Assembly (NCBI GenBank): GCA_026388185.1
Contig: JAPLKG010000010.1
Coordinates: 62,001 to 126,000 of the forward strand
Source of the DNA: Candidatus Eisenbacteria bacterium
GTDB taxonomy: Bacteria > Eisenbacteria > RBG-16-71-46 > JAFGJU01
DNA length: 64,000 bases
Direction: 5' to 3'
Part shown: piece after piece, positions 1 through 9,044 of the stretch
How the letters are laid out: each line of letters starts with the position of its first letter
Position numbering within the stretch: the first letter of the stretch is position 1
Translations under genes and position numbers: made by a program
Notes under the pieces: generated by a model
Database searches by the model: none
What the model saw: only the letters and a program-made list of their open reading frames with translations
Told to the model about the DNA's origin: nothing

Positions 1-969
1 GGAAGTGCGCAAACCTCGGAGTACGGGAGCGATCACCAACACGTCTACACAATCACGAACCTGACGCCGTGCGCCAGGTACTACTACAGGGTTGTGGCTG
101 ACACGAACACCTTCAGGGGATCATTCCGTGCCGCTCCGCCCGCGGACGCCGGCCGCACCAAGTTCATCGTCTACGGAGATTCCCGTTCGTATCCCGAAGA
201 TCATGACTGGGTGGCCGGTTCGATCGTGTCCACGTGTGTCGCAGATTCCGACTTCCAGTCGGTGATCGTGTCGGTGGGCGACTTGGTCAACAATGGCGAC
301 CAAGAGACGGACTGGGACACGGAGCTCTTTGACGCCGACTATTCCCAGATTCGTGAAATGTTTGGCACCATGCCTTACCAGTCGGTCATGGGTAATCACG
401 AGCAATCGGGCCTATTGTTTTCAAAGTACTTTCCCTATCCGTTTGTCAACGACAGATACTGGTCCTTTGACTACGGTCCCGCGCATTTTGTTATGTTGGA
501 TCAATACAGCGACTACGGTCCGGGCTCGCCTCAGCTTGACTGGATCGAGAGCGATCTGGCCTCAACCGATAAGCCCTGGAAATTTGTTTGCATGCACGAA
601 CCGGGGTGGTCCGCCGGCCCGCACGCAAACAATGTGATTGTTCAGGACTACATACAGCCCCTGTGTGAGAAATACGGTGTTGCCGTCTTGTTCGCGGGGC
701 ACAATCACTATTATGCTCGTGCCGAGGTGAACGGCGTCGAGCACATAACCGCTGGTGGAGGAGGCGCGCCTCTATACCCGCCGGACACCGCTTATCCGCA
801 CGTTGTCACAGGGACCAGGGCCCTCCATTACTGCAAGGTAGAAATTGACGGTGACTCACTTGAGCTGACCGTGGCGAAGCCCGGTGGAAAGGTGATTGAC
901 CATTTCACGTTGACACGCACTTTGAACGGAGATAAACCCGTCCCTTACTCTCCCCGAGGTTCTCGGTAA
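1..969 (+). CDS. Secreted metallophosphoesterase, 5' end missing
   Basis: The reading frame is open from base 1, so the gene starts upstream of the window; the GTG at 94 is only an internal codon. The first ~40 visible residues end in a Y-Y-Y-R-V strand typical of the fibronectin-like N-terminal domain of purple acid phosphatases. The rest is a calcineurin-like phosphoesterase core. Metal ligand motifs appear in order: GDSR, GDLVNNG, GNHE, a lone His in MHEPGW, and GHNHYY. The protein ends in a normal beta-rich C-terminus at residue ~322 of the visible part. In this family these ligands bind a di-metal centre that hydrolyses phosphomonoesters, usually outside the cytoplasm. The signal peptide is not visible, so export is inferred from the domain pairing. 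The substrate cannot be told from sequence. Confidence 0.85.
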   Translation, partial: GSAQTSEYGSDHQHVYTITNLTPCARYYYRVVADTNTFRGSFRAAPPADAGRTKFIVYGDSRSYPEDHDWVAGSIVSTCVADSDFQSVIVSVGDLVNNGDQETDWDTELFDADYSQIREMFGTMPYQSVMGNHEQSGLLFSKYFPYPFVNDRYWSFDYGPAHFVMLDQYSDYGPGSPQLDWIESDLASTDKPWKFVCMHEPGWSAGPHANNVIVQDYIQPLCEKYGVAVLFAGHNHYYARAEVNGVEHITAGGGGAPLYPPDTAYPHVVTGTRALHYCKVEIDGDSLELTVAKPGGKVIDHFTLTRTLNGDKPVPYSPRGSR

Positions 970-1040
970 CCGTTTGAGGAATTGGTAGACTTTTGCGGCA
1001 AACGACATTAGCTTAGATCCAAGCAAGGCACGCAAGATCC

Positions 1041-2204
1041 GTGGAACGAACGAACAGAATCAAACCGGCAAAATGGTTTAACAACGCAGACTCACCCGTC
1101 ATGTTGATGGTAGACGATTTCACTAACGTCTGGATAGATCTGAACAACAACGGCAGGGTTGATGCCGGCGAAGATTGGGGACACGCAATGAATTCCCCGC
1201 ACTCATCGTTCAGGTTTCTCACGTCACAGATTTTGGACCACTGGCCGGCCGTGAAAACGACCTTCTTCACACCGGTGGCACGAGTGCCGATGCTAAGAGA
1301 TTACAAGTGCAAAGCTCATTTCGGTCCGATCAATGAGACTGAGGAAATGGTGGCCTTTTTCAGAGCCGTGCATGAGGACGAGAGGTTCGAGATAGCGTAT
1401 CATGGCCTGACTCACGGTGTCAGCGGGAAGGACACCGGGGACTTCGTTCAGGAATGGGCTTCATATAAATCACTGGAGGAGGCGCTTGAGGCGATTCAGA
1501 AAGGGAAGAGGATATACTTCGACGTTTTCGGTCAATATCCTACGGGCGGCAAGTACTGCGGTTACGAATACAATGCTTTTTCCGACGAAAGCATCGAGCG
1601 GAGCGGCTTTCTCTGGTGGTGCAGGAGTTGGGACAGAGGGGAAGCGGGTTCCGAAGAAATCGAGCGCTTTGACGTGAGATACTTCGGAGTGAACAAAGTC
1701 ATTGATATTCCGTCTACAGTCCACGGCGCGCTATTCACCGAGCCCAAGAACCGAGGGGCAAGGGCCTTCAGAAAGCGGGCCGTGCTCAAAGACGGGATCG
1801 CCCAACTCGAGCATCTGCTGAAGAACAGACTGGTGATAAGCATTCAAGAGCACATTTCACCCGCCAGAACCGACGGGAGAAGACAAACACCCAACATTTT
1901 CGACGACAAGACGGGCCTCAAGACGATCTTCGACTATCTCAAGGACAAACATGCCTGGTATTGTACGGGCACGGAGCTTGCCAAGTACGTTCAATCCCGG
2001 GACAACGTTACGGTCGAGGAGACCGAAGAAGGTTTCCGCCTCCGCTGCGCGTTGGAAGGAATTGCAGACGGGAGACGCATCTCCCTGATTGTCTCTGACG
2101 AAAAGGTGAGGAAGATACGCGCGCCCGACGGGGAATTGATAGCTCGCGGCAGCGGAGTGTTCAACGTGCGTGTCACCGAGGGCCTGTACTCGACGATTTA
2201 CTGA
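1041..2204 (+). CDS. Polysaccharide deacetylase-like protein
   Basis: A 387-residue protein with features of the NodB/polysaccharide deacetylase superfamily: an early Asp-Asp strand (LMVDDF, about residues 22-27), an H-x3-H metal motif (YHGLTH, about residue 119) and a GGK-Y-CGYE segment where the substrate-binding Arg/Tyr region is expected. A short D-x-N-N-N-G-R-x-D-A-G-E-D segment near the N-terminus resembles a dockerin/EF-hand calcium loop. No signal peptide is visible, so it may act in the cytoplasm. The GTG start at 1041 is the first in frame and has only a weak AAGG upstream. It leads a run of + strand surface-glycan genes, with only 9 nt to the next gene, which supports a role in glycan modification (inference). 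Confidence 0.6.
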   Translation: MERTNRIKPAKWFNNADSPVMLMVDDFTNVWIDLNNNGRVDAGEDWGHAMNSPHSSFRFLTSQILDHWPAVKTTFFTPVARVPMLRDYKCKAHFGPINETEEMVAFFRAVHEDERFEIAYHGLTHGVSGKDTGDFVQEWASYKSLEEALEAIQKGKRIYFDVFGQYPTGGKYCGYEYNAFSDESIERSGFLWWCRSWDRGEAGSEEIERFDVRYFGVNKVIDIPSTVHGALFTEPKNRGARAFRKRAVLKDGIAQLEHLLKNRLVISIQEHISPARTDGRRQTPNIFDDKTGLKTIFDYLKDKHAWYCTGTELAKYVQSRDNVTVEETEEGFRLRCALEGIADGRRISLIVSDEKVRKIRAPDGELIARGSGVFNVRVTEGLYSTIY

Positions 2205-2213
2205 CGAACGCCC

Positions 2214-2930
2214 GTGGCCGTTATTCGGCCCGTGCCTTTCGTAAGAAGGAAGCTGCACGAAGTGGCTCAGTTGACGCAGAGAATAAAAGAAGGCTATGAG
2301 GAGGGAGGGACGGGACGGCTTACGCAAGCTTTTGTCAACAGGGTGACGAAGTTCGTCTCACTCTACCTTTACTCTCGCAAGAAAGCGCGACTCCTCGAGT
2401 GGTCCCTGACCGGGCCCGTACCTGAGGTCGATCCGCCTGGGATCGGCATAGAGATAAGAGACCTCCGGGAAGAAGAGATACCTTGCTTCAAGGACATTGT
2501 CAGGGCGAAGAAACTCGAGCTTTTCCGAGAGAGACTCGCCGAGGGCAAGATATGCCTTGTGGCATGGCACGAAGGTGAAGTCGCCTGGTTCGGTTGGGTT
2601 GCCATGGGTCCTGAATACGAACCCATCTTTCGTGTCATGCTCAATCTGAAGGAAGACGAAGGATACCTTCTCGACGCATTCACGAATCCCAAGTACAGAG
2701 GGAAGAACCTTCACACTTACATGTCGGCGAGACGGCTTGAGCGTCTCCAGAGAATGGGAGCAAGAAGGGCCTTCGGCATTGCAGCCGTAGAAAACCTGCC
2801 CTCACGAAAAGCCCACGGGAAGGGTGGTTGCGTGGAAACCAGAGAGGTTTCCTGCATCAACATTCTGGGCATAAGGTTCCATTTGTGGAAAGACTTACCG
2901 GAGAAAGAGCTGAAGAGTGGCCAGCCTTGA
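2214..2930 (+). CDS. GNAT family N-acetyltransferase
   Basis: A 238-residue protein. Residues ~75-225 look like a GNAT fold: an EIRDLREEE start of beta1, a central LDAFTNPKYRGKNL stretch corresponding to the acetyl-CoA pyrophosphate loop, and a following helix with RLERLQRMG. The GTG at 2214 lies 9 nt after the stop of the deacetylase-like gene, so translation is probably coupled. The stop at 2930 is followed at once by the Shine-Dalgarno of the next gene. Placement in a glycan operon suggests N-acylation of a sugar or of a peptide/lipid headgroup, but the acceptor is not identifiable. Confidence 0.65.
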   Translation: MAVIRPVPFVRRKLHEVAQLTQRIKEGYEEGGTGRLTQAFVNRVTKFVSLYLYSRKKARLLEWSLTGPVPEVDPPGIGIEIRDLREEEIPCFKDIVRAKKLELFRERLAEGKICLVAWHEGEVAWFGWVAMGPEYEPIFRVMLNLKEDEGYLLDAFTNPKYRGKNLHTYMSARRLERLQRMGARRAFGIAAVENLPSRKAHGKGGCVETREVSCINILGIRFHLWKDLPEKELKSGQP

Positions 2931-2943
2931 AAAGGAGTAGATC

Positions 2944-4032
2944 ACGGTCAACATAAGACTTGTCACCAGACTCGGGGATTTTTCATCTCTCAAGCCCCAT
3001 CTCAACCGTATTCTTCAGTCGAGCGGCTCTGACCACGTCCAGTGCACCTTTGAATGGCTGTCTCTGTGGTTCAAGCACTTCGGGGCAGAAGAGGAACTTT
3101 TTGTGCTTGTCGCGCAGGAAGGAGAAGAGATTCTCGGGGTGGCGCCGTTGATGATACACAAACGGCCTGCGGTCCTCAGGGGACTCGTCAAGCTCAACAC
3201 ACTCTGCTTCATCGGTTACGGGTTCACGGATCACTCAGACTTCATAATCTCGAGGGATAGGGACCGCGTCATGAGGGCGTTCTTCGGCTGCATATTCGAA
3301 AACAGTCATCTCTGGGACGAGGTGTTGTTGACGCAGATCCCCGACTCTTCCCCGAATTTCGAACTGGTCAAGAGCGAGATCCAGAAGGGCGGGTATGAAG
3401 TCACGACAGACGTGTTGATCAAGTGTCCTTACATCGAGATAGAAGGAGATTTTGAGGCTTACTACAACAGACTCGGCAAGAACTTGAAGCACGACGTTGC
3501 AAAGAAATCAAGAAGGTTGACGGAGCAGGGACTCGAGCCGGACTTCGAAGTCGCCACAAGGATCGACGAGAAGATCCTGGAGGAATTGCGTGGGCTCAAC
3601 CGGAAGCGCGCCGAGGCGACGGGGCACAGGTCATTCTTCCTCAGGAAGGACAGATACAATTTCGTGAGCGAACTTGCAAGAGTCTTCAACGAGAACCAGT
3701 CGTGGCTTCTTTTTCTTTTCAGGGCGAAGGGTAACCTCATCGCGTACCGGCTCTGTTTTGCGTACAACAACGTTGTCTATGACTGGAACACCTCCTACGA
3801 CTTGGATTACTCTCAGTATTCTCTCGGCAAGATATTGCTCAGACCCGTCCTCGCCTACTGCTTTGAGAAGAGATATGGGGTCTTCGACTTCATGGCGGGG
3901 GACGAAGATTACAAACTCAAATGGACGGAAAAGGTGAGAACCCATTACCGAATCGGCGTGCGCAGAAAAAACCTCAAGACGCGAGTGGTGCGACTCTACT
4001 CCGGCCTGAAGAGCAGGGTGCTACAAAAGTAG
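2944..4032 (+). CDS. FemAB/BioF2-like GNAT acyltransferase, apparent ACG start
   Basis: A double-GNAT protein of the CelD/BioF2/FemAB type. The segment F-E-W-L-S-L-W-F-K-H-F-G (about residues 37-48) followed by EILGVAPL is the usual N-terminal signature. The C-terminal half has YNNVVYDWNTSYD and DFMAGDEDYKLKW, typical of the family's second acetyltransferase domain. The first ordinary start codon in frame (GTG 3103) would remove 53 residues containing the signature. The coding frame continues upstream to ACG at 2944, which sits 6 nt after a strong AAAGGAG (2931-2937), itself 1 nt after the previous stop. The most economical start is therefore ACG 2944 (362 aa). Family members transfer acyl or aminoacyl groups to polysaccharide or peptide acceptors. 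Confidence 0.7.
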   Translation, partial: TVNIRLVTRLGDFSSLKPHLNRILQSSGSDHVQCTFEWLSLWFKHFGAEEELFVLVAQEGEEILGVAPLMIHKRPAVLRGLVKLNTLCFIGYGFTDHSDFIISRDRDRVMRAFFGCIFENSHLWDEVLLTQIPDSSPNFELVKSEIQKGGYEVTTDVLIKCPYIEIEGDFEAYYNRLGKNLKHDVAKKSRRLTEQGLEPDFEVATRIDEKILEELRGLNRKRAEATGHRSFFLRKDRYNFVSELARVFNENQSWLLFLFRAKGNLIAYRLCFAYNNVVYDWNTSYDLDYSQYSLGKILLRPVLAYCFEKRYGVFDFMAGDEDYKLKWTEKVRTHYRIGVRRKNLKTRVVRLYSGLKSRVLQK

Positions 4033-4049
4033 AACCTGTACAACCAAGA

Positions 4050-5522
4050 ATGTTCAACGAACTCAAGCGACTTCTGAAACAATCAGCAATCTACGGCGTG
4101 GGCAGCATAGTGAGCCCGTTTATCGGCTTCATTATGCTGCCCGTGTATTCGCGCTTTCTGACGCCCTACGAGTACGGGACTCTTGCGGTAGCGTCGGTCA
4201 CGATCACCTTTCTTTCTTCTCTCGTCTCTCTCGGAATAAGCTCGGGACTCATACGATTCTATTTCGTTTACAGTGAGAAGAAGGACAGGGATGAAGTCAT
4301 AGTTTCTTCTCTCGTTTTCTCCTTTCTTTCATCCGTCGTTTTTGTCGCCGTTCTCTGGCCTTTCTCCGCTCAAATCTCCGGAGCTCTATTCGACTTTGAG
4401 AAAGGAGATCTCTACGTCAAGTATGTCCTGCTGATAGCGGCGATAGACACCTGGATCACCAACTGCCTTGCCGTCCTGAGGGCAGAGGAGAGGCCTGCGA
4501 TCTATTCGGTGATTACGGTCCTGAGATTGATGCTCATGCTTTCTCTCAACATAGTCTTTGTCGTCGTCCTTGACAGGAAGATCCAGGGAGTTCTCGAGGC
4601 CCAGGCGCTGAGCGGCATACTGAGCTACATTGGGGCTCTACTGATTGCAGTTAGAAAGAAAACCTTCTCGTTCTCGTGGAAAAAGACCAGGGAAGTGCTC
4701 AGTTTCGGCCTTCCTCTCGTCCCCGGAAACGTGGCGTCCGTCGTAATTACACTCTCCGACAGATTTTTTCTCAAACGCTTCGCGACGATGGAGCAAGTGG
4801 GACTCTATTCGATCGGTTCCAAGGTATCCACTGCAATGAGGATAGCGATTGTGGAACCGTTCAGGATGGCATGGCCTCCGTACATGTTTTCAGTGGTTGA
4901 GAAGCCCGATGCGAAGGAAATATACAAGAAGGTCTTGGTCTATTTCACGTTTGTCACTGTCTGGGTGGGTCTCTTCCTGTCCATGTTCGCAAAAGAGGCT
5001 TTGATGATTCTGGCTACGCCGGCCTATTATCCGGGATACCGGGTCGTGCCCCTGCTGGTCTTATCCTCCGTACTCGTTGGAATGTGTGCGATTCTCGTGG
5101 CCGGTATCCAGATTTCCAATAAAACGAAGTACGCGTCGTACAGTTTCATGATCGCGGCAGGTGTTAACCTGGTCATGAATTTTATGCTCGTTCCAAGGCT
5201 TGGAATGATGGGTGCCGCAATATCGAGCGTAACGACCTACGGGATCCTCAACCTGCTCTATTTCATCGTCTCCCAGAGGTTCTATTATATTGCGCATGAG
5301 TTTCGACGAATCGTTCTCTTGTTTGTCACGGGCATCGCCGTATATGTCCTGGGCGTTGTCGTCACAAGAGACAGAGGTCTTGCCGTGAGCATCGCCGTGA
5401 AGCTGGCTCTCGTTCTTTTGTATCCGGCCCTGCTCCATCTGTTGAGATTCTTCACCAAAGAAGAACGGGCGAAGATGAGAGAGATTCTGAAGGAGCTTCT
5501 GAAGAAGCTGCCGGCGTTCTAG
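4050..5522 (+). CDS. Wzx-like oligosaccharide flippase (MATE/MOP superfamily)
   Basis: A 490-residue polytopic membrane protein with about 12-14 hydrophobic segments. Near the N-terminus SAIYGVGSIVSPFIGFIMLP is the typical first helix of polysaccharide flippases, followed by YSRFLTPYEYGTLAV, the classic loop of RfbX/Wzx proteins. Such proteins move lipid-linked glycans across the inner membrane for O-antigen, capsule or exopolysaccharide assembly. The frame is open further upstream (from 3921), but that part overlaps the preceding gene in another frame. The ATG at 4050 is the natural start, 17 nt after the previous stop. Neighbouring acyltransferases and glycosyltransferases support a glycan role. 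Confidence 0.85.
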   Translation: MFNELKRLLKQSAIYGVGSIVSPFIGFIMLPVYSRFLTPYEYGTLAVASVTITFLSSLVSLGISSGLIRFYFVYSEKKDRDEVIVSSLVFSFLSSVVFVAVLWPFSAQISGALFDFEKGDLYVKYVLLIAAIDTWITNCLAVLRAEERPAIYSVITVLRLMLMLSLNIVFVVVLDRKIQGVLEAQALSGILSYIGALLIAVRKKTFSFSWKKTREVLSFGLPLVPGNVASVVITLSDRFFLKRFATMEQVGLYSIGSKVSTAMRIAIVEPFRMAWPPYMFSVVEKPDAKEIYKKVLVYFTFVTVWVGLFLSMFAKEALMILATPAYYPGYRVVPLLVLSSVLVGMCAILVAGIQISNKTKYASYSFMIAAGVNLVMNFMLVPRLGMMGAAISSVTTYGILNLLYFIVSQRFYYIAHEFRRIVLLFVTGIAVYVLGVVVTRDRGLAVSIAVKLALVLLYPALLHLLRFFTKEERAKMREILKELLKKLPAF

Positions 5523-5558
5523 TCTACATTTATTGCGCAAGGGGGAATCGTCACTCAA

Positions 5559-6311
5559 ATGAACGAACCAGGTAAGATCGTAGTCGTAATGCCTGCCTAT
5601 GACGCCGAGACAACGCTGGAAAAAACCGTGGCAGACATTCCTCCGGGTACGGTGGACGAAATCTTGTTGGTCGACGACTGCAGCCGGGACAATACAGTCA
5701 GACTCGCCCAGCAACTGGGTCTGATCGTCATCAGGCACGAGAGGAATCTCGGATACGGAGCCAACCAGAAGACGTGCTATCGCGAGGCACTGAAGCGCGG
5801 TGCTACAATCGTGATAATGGTCCACCCTGACTACCAGTACGACTCCAGACTCATACCAATTATGACCGAGCTTCTGAGGAAGGGGCACTGCGATCTGATA
5901 CTCGGAAACAGAATCAGAACGAGGAGAGAAGCTCTGGTCGGGGGGATGCCGGTTTACAAGTACGTTTCCAACAGACTCCTCACGGTCATAGAGAACGTCT
6001 GGCTGGGACAGAATCTGGGAGAGTTTCATTCGGGACTTCGCGGCTACCAGAGAAAGGTGCTGGAGACCATCCCGTGGGAAAGAAACAGCGACGACTTTGT
6101 CTTCGACAGCCAGTTCTTGGTTCAGGCGGCCCACTTCGGTTTCCGGCTGGGTGATATCCCGGTGCCGGTTAGGTACATGAAGGAGGCCAGCAGTATCAAT
6201 TTCAGGCGCAGCGTAGTGTATGGACTCGGAACGCTCGGAACTCTGATTGAGTACAGTCTGCATCGCGCCGGAATTCGTAAGAGTCCGCTCTTCACAGAAG
6301 TGCGACACTAG
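5559..6311 (+). CDS. Family 2 glycosyltransferase (DPM1/UDP-sugar type)
   Basis: A 250-residue GT-A glycosyltransferase. [12 protein letters not shown] opens the nucleotide-binding fold, [11 protein letters not shown] carries the first Asp motif, [13 protein letters not shown] is the usual second conserved loop, and MVHPDYQYD carries the metal-binding Asp. There are no membrane segments, so it acts at the cytoplasmic face, like dolichyl/undecaprenyl-phosphate sugar synthases. The ATG at 5559 is 36 nt after the flippase stop with a GGGGGAA upstream. The following membrane glycosyltransferase would be a plausible user of a polyprenyl-phosphate sugar made by this enzyme (inference). Confidence 0.88.
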   Translation: MNEPGKIVVVMPAYDAETTLEKTVADIPPGTVDEILLVDDCSRDNTVRLAQQLGLIVIRHERNLGYGANQKTCYREALKRGATIVIMVHPDYQYDSRLIPIMTELLRKGHCDLILGNRIRTRREALVGGMPVYKYVSNRLLTVIENVWLGQNLGEFHSGLRGYQRKVLETIPWERNSDDFVFDSQFLVQAAHFGFRLGDIPVPVRYMKEASSINFRRSVVYGLGTLGTLIEYSLHRAGIRKSPLFTEVRH

Positions 6312-6345
6312 CCTGATCAGCTTCAACACGGAGGGCCTTGCGACC

Positions 6346-7941
6346 ATGAACAGCGGGAGTCGAGTCGAACCTGTGAAGCTCGCCCCAAACGTTGAGAGGG
6401 CATTGATTGTGCTGATCCTGCTTCTTTCCGTGGCCTTCCGTCTGTACGCCTTGACAGACGACATAATGTACGACCCCGCAGTGTACGCTCAGGATGCGCA
6501 TAATTTGCTCAACGGCACGTTTCGCTTGAACACCGACTCATGGTACAGCCATCGACTCCCCGTGCTTGTGCCGGTTGCGCTCGCCTATGCGGCGTTGGGG
6601 GTTCGCGCGATCTCGACTAATCTCTGGCCGCTGCTTCTGTCCATTCTCCAGATTATTGTGATCGTATGGCTGGGGTCGCGCTGGCTTGGCAGAAACGTTG
6701 GAATACTGGCGGGTCTGCTGGCGGCAATAATGCCGCTGGACGTCATATATTCTGGGATCCTCAGTCCAGATGCGGTGATAGCGGCCTTTCTCACTTTCTC
6801 TGTCGCGTTCTGGATCTCTGGATTCGAAGGCAGAAGCGCGCCATCCAGGTCGCTCCTGTTTCTCTCAGGCCTATTCAGCGGAATAGCGGTCGCTACGCGT
6901 GCCTATGCACTTCTGATCGCGCTCTTCTTCGCCGGCTACGCAATCTGGCGGAAAGCCTCTTTGCGAAATTGTCTCTGGTGGTGCCTCGGAATTGCGTCCG
7001 TTGCCGTACCGGTCGTTCTACTATATTCCCTGGTTACGGGCGATCCACTCTTCTCACTCCGCGCAATGACGAGTTTCTATGGAGCGCCGGAGCGTTCGGA
7101 GGGTATGCGCCTTCTGTATTACCCTCGCCTCATCTTGAGTTTGAAATCCTATACGGGGCTGTTTGCACTCTTTTTCACAGTCATCGCAGTCTGGGGTCTG
7201 GTGCGACCCACTCGGCGGCGCTTAGTGCTTCTCGCGTGGATGGCTCCCATCTTGCTCTACCTTCAGTTCGGATCCATGAGCTTCCATTCGTACGTGCCGA
7301 TTTTCAAGAGGGTGCGCTTTCTCACGCCGTTCACTGCTCCTGCAGCGCTTCTGGCGGCGCTCGTGATCTTGGAGGAACTGTCCCTGGTTGCGGGGAAGAT
7401 TGCAGGTGCGTTGAAGCTGAAGGGCGCAGCCGGGCTCGGGCGTGCTCTTCTGGTTTCCATTGTCCTTGTCCTCTTTGCGAATTCTCTGTGGATTGTCAGG
7501 ACACACAGAATCGGGCACGCTGCAATAGCAGTTAATTTCAGGAAGACCGTCGATGTTCTCAGAACTGACCGGAGCATTCCCGTACTGTTCGACCACTGGC
7601 GAACGGCAATCCGTTTCGGCTATTACTTCGGCTTCGAGGAGGGCTCTCATTTGTACGAGGGCGCGGACGAGACTCAGCGCATGGTGAGGGGCGGTTGTAC
7701 GGCCAACACCCGGTTGGGATATCTCAAGTGGTACGAAGACCCTTCTCAAATCCCCGATGCGTTCGTTGTGCTCGAGGATGGGATACTGTCCGACGCAGAG
7801 AAAGCGTCGATCGCAGATCCCACCAGGTCATCGTTCCCGGCAAAAGACATACCCTTCTACTGTCAGAATCCTCCTCAATCCTGGGAGCTTCTCGGAAGAT
7901 TTGGAACCTTCCGCGTTTTCAGAACTCACCCAGGCACTTGA
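6346..7941 (+). CDS. Membrane glycosyltransferase, GT39/GT83 (ArnT/PMT) type
   Basis: A 531-residue integral membrane protein. After a hydrophobic first helix there is the periplasmic acidic motif LTDDIMYDPAVYAQDA (about residues 35-50), matching the catalytic Asp/Glu loop of PMT/ArnT-type transferases. About 10-12 membrane helices and a C-terminal periplasmic domain follow. These enzymes take a sugar from a polyprenyl-phosphate donor and attach it to lipid or protein outside the inner membrane. The frame is open from 6247, overlapping the GT2 gene. The ATG at 6346, 9-13 nt after GGAGGG, is preferred. It ends 16 nt before the convergent OmpA gene. Confidence 0.8.
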   Translation: MNSGSRVEPVKLAPNVERALIVLILLLSVAFRLYALTDDIMYDPAVYAQDAHNLLNGTFRLNTDSWYSHRLPVLVPVALAYAALGVRAISTNLWPLLLSILQIIVIVWLGSRWLGRNVGILAGLLAAIMPLDVIYSGILSPDAVIAAFLTFSVAFWISGFEGRSAPSRSLLFLSGLFSGIAVATRAYALLIALFFAGYAIWRKASLRNCLWWCLGIASVAVPVVLLYSLVTGDPLFSLRAMTSFYGAPERSEGMRLLYYPRLILSLKSYTGLFALFFTVIAVWGLVRPTRRRLVLLAWMAPILLYLQFGSMSFHSYVPIFKRVRFLTPFTAPAALLAALVILEELSLVAGKIAGALKLKGAAGLGRALLVSIVLVLFANSLWIVRTHRIGHAAIAVNFRKTVDVLRTDRSIPVLFDHWRTAIRFGYYFGFEEGSHLYEGADETQRMVRGGCTANTRLGYLKWYEDPSQIPDAFVVLEDGILSDAEKASIADPTRSSFPAKDIPFYCQNPPQSWELLGRFGTFRVFRTHPGT

Positions 7942-7956
7942 TTCGTGGTTCCTCTC

Positions 7957-8625
7957 TCATCCGGTCGCTTTTGACTTGGCCACTTCCTTGAGTTTGTCGT
8001 TGGCAAAGATGGCGACTTCCACCCTGCGGTTCGCCTGGCGACCTTCGATAGTCGAATTAGCCGCGATCGGCTGGTCCTCACCATATCCCGTGATAGAGAA
8101 TCTGGCTGGATTGACTCCCAGACTGGTGAGGTAGCTCGCAACCGAATCCGACCTCGAGCGGGACAACTGGAGATTGTGTTCCGCCGTGCCCGTCGAATCA
8201 GTGTGACCTTCGAGCAGGATGCTGGTGTCCGGATACTTGTTCAGAATTACGGCGAGCTTCGAAAGTTGCTCCTGGCTTGCGGTTCTCAGGGTCGACTTGT
8301 CCACATCGAACAGCAGGCCGGAGTCAAACGTGACCTTGATACCTTCGCCGACTCTCTCGATCTTGGCGCCGGCAAGATCCTGCTCCATCTCGGCAGCCTG
8401 TTTGTCCATGTAGTTTCCTATGTAGGCCCCTGCAGCGCCGCCAACAGCGGCCCCGAGTATGGCCCCGACTGCGGTGTTTCCTGCCTTGTGTCCGATCAGC
8501 CCTCCGAGAACGCCTCCGGCGGAAACGCCGATGGCGGCCCCCTTCTGTTGGCGGGTCCAAGTGGAGCAACCGACGGACGCGAGAACCAGCAGGCTACACA
8601 GAGCGACAACAACGAACTTTTTCAT
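7957..8625 (-). CDS. OmpA-family lipoprotein with glycine-zipper segment
   Basis: A 222-residue protein. It has a lipoprotein signal peptide (MKKFVVVALCSLLVLASVGC, Cys20 as lipid site). A glycine-rich zipper region follows (about residues 28-70, GVLGGLIGHKAG and AVGGAAGAYIG). The C-terminal half is an OmpA/Pal peptidoglycan-binding domain with LLEGHTDSTG, the LSRSRSDSVASYL helix and a closing RQANRRVEVAI. The ATG at 8625 follows a strong AAGGAGGAGG. Such proteins tether the outer membrane to peptidoglycan; the family name often used is YiaD-like. It stands alone, convergent with the glycosyltransferase. Confidence 0.92.
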   Translation of the reverse strand: MKKFVVVALCSLLVLASVGCSTWTRQQKGAAIGVSAGGVLGGLIGHKAGNTAVGAILGAAVGGAAGAYIGNYMDKQAAEMEQDLAGAKIERVGEGIKVTFDSGLLFDVDKSTLRTASQEQLSKLAVILNKYPDTSILLEGHTDSTGTAEHNLQLSRSRSDSVASYLTSLGVNPARFSITGYGEDQPIAANSTIEGRQANRRVEVAIFANDKLKEVAKSKATG

Positions 8626-9044
8626 GTTGGCCTCCTCCTTTTTGGTCTGTGTGAGCGAGGGTCAGGATACCACAGAGAACGCGCCCTCGCAACCAGTGCT
8701 GTGGGACTGTGTGTCGGTAACATATGAAATGTTCGGTGTGGAGTGGACCATTTTCGACGTCAGAGCGGGCAAACATCACGTCTCGAATGGGTTTTTGTGA
8801 CCTCGTAGCCGGAGTCTCTGCAATTGATTCTTGGAGTGAAAAGCAGTATAATAAGCCACGCGGATGTCAATGTTGCACCAGCGCGGTGCCTTTTTTGAGA
8901 CGTGTGCCTCGAGACTCGGCATGTCATGTTGCGTTCACATTTCATTTTCCTCGGTCTTACGAAGCTCTCAGATCAAGCGATTCTCCGAGCGAGTCCTGAA
9001 ACGCCGGTCGCAGCCTTGGGCTGCACAGAATAGGAGTGTGAGAC
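8626..9044. other. Divergent intergenic region of 419 bp
   Basis: It separates the OmpA gene (- strand) from the LVIVD gene (+ strand) and must hold promoters for both. The only clear signal is the + strand sigma70-like promoter listed separately. No convincing ORF or RNA fold was seen. Confidence 0.6.
8824..8852 (+). promoter_or_regulatory. Sigma70-like promoter for the LVIVD gene
   Basis: TTGATT (8824-8829), a 17-nt spacer, then a consensus TATAAT (8847-8852). Transcription would start near 8859 and give a leader of about 185 nt before the ATG at 9045. Confidence 0.55.

Noticed and set aside
5061-6464. 467-residue open frame on the - strand
   Set aside because: It is antisense to the flippase and GT2 genes, rich in His, Arg and Cys with no domain; codon structure follows the + strand genes.
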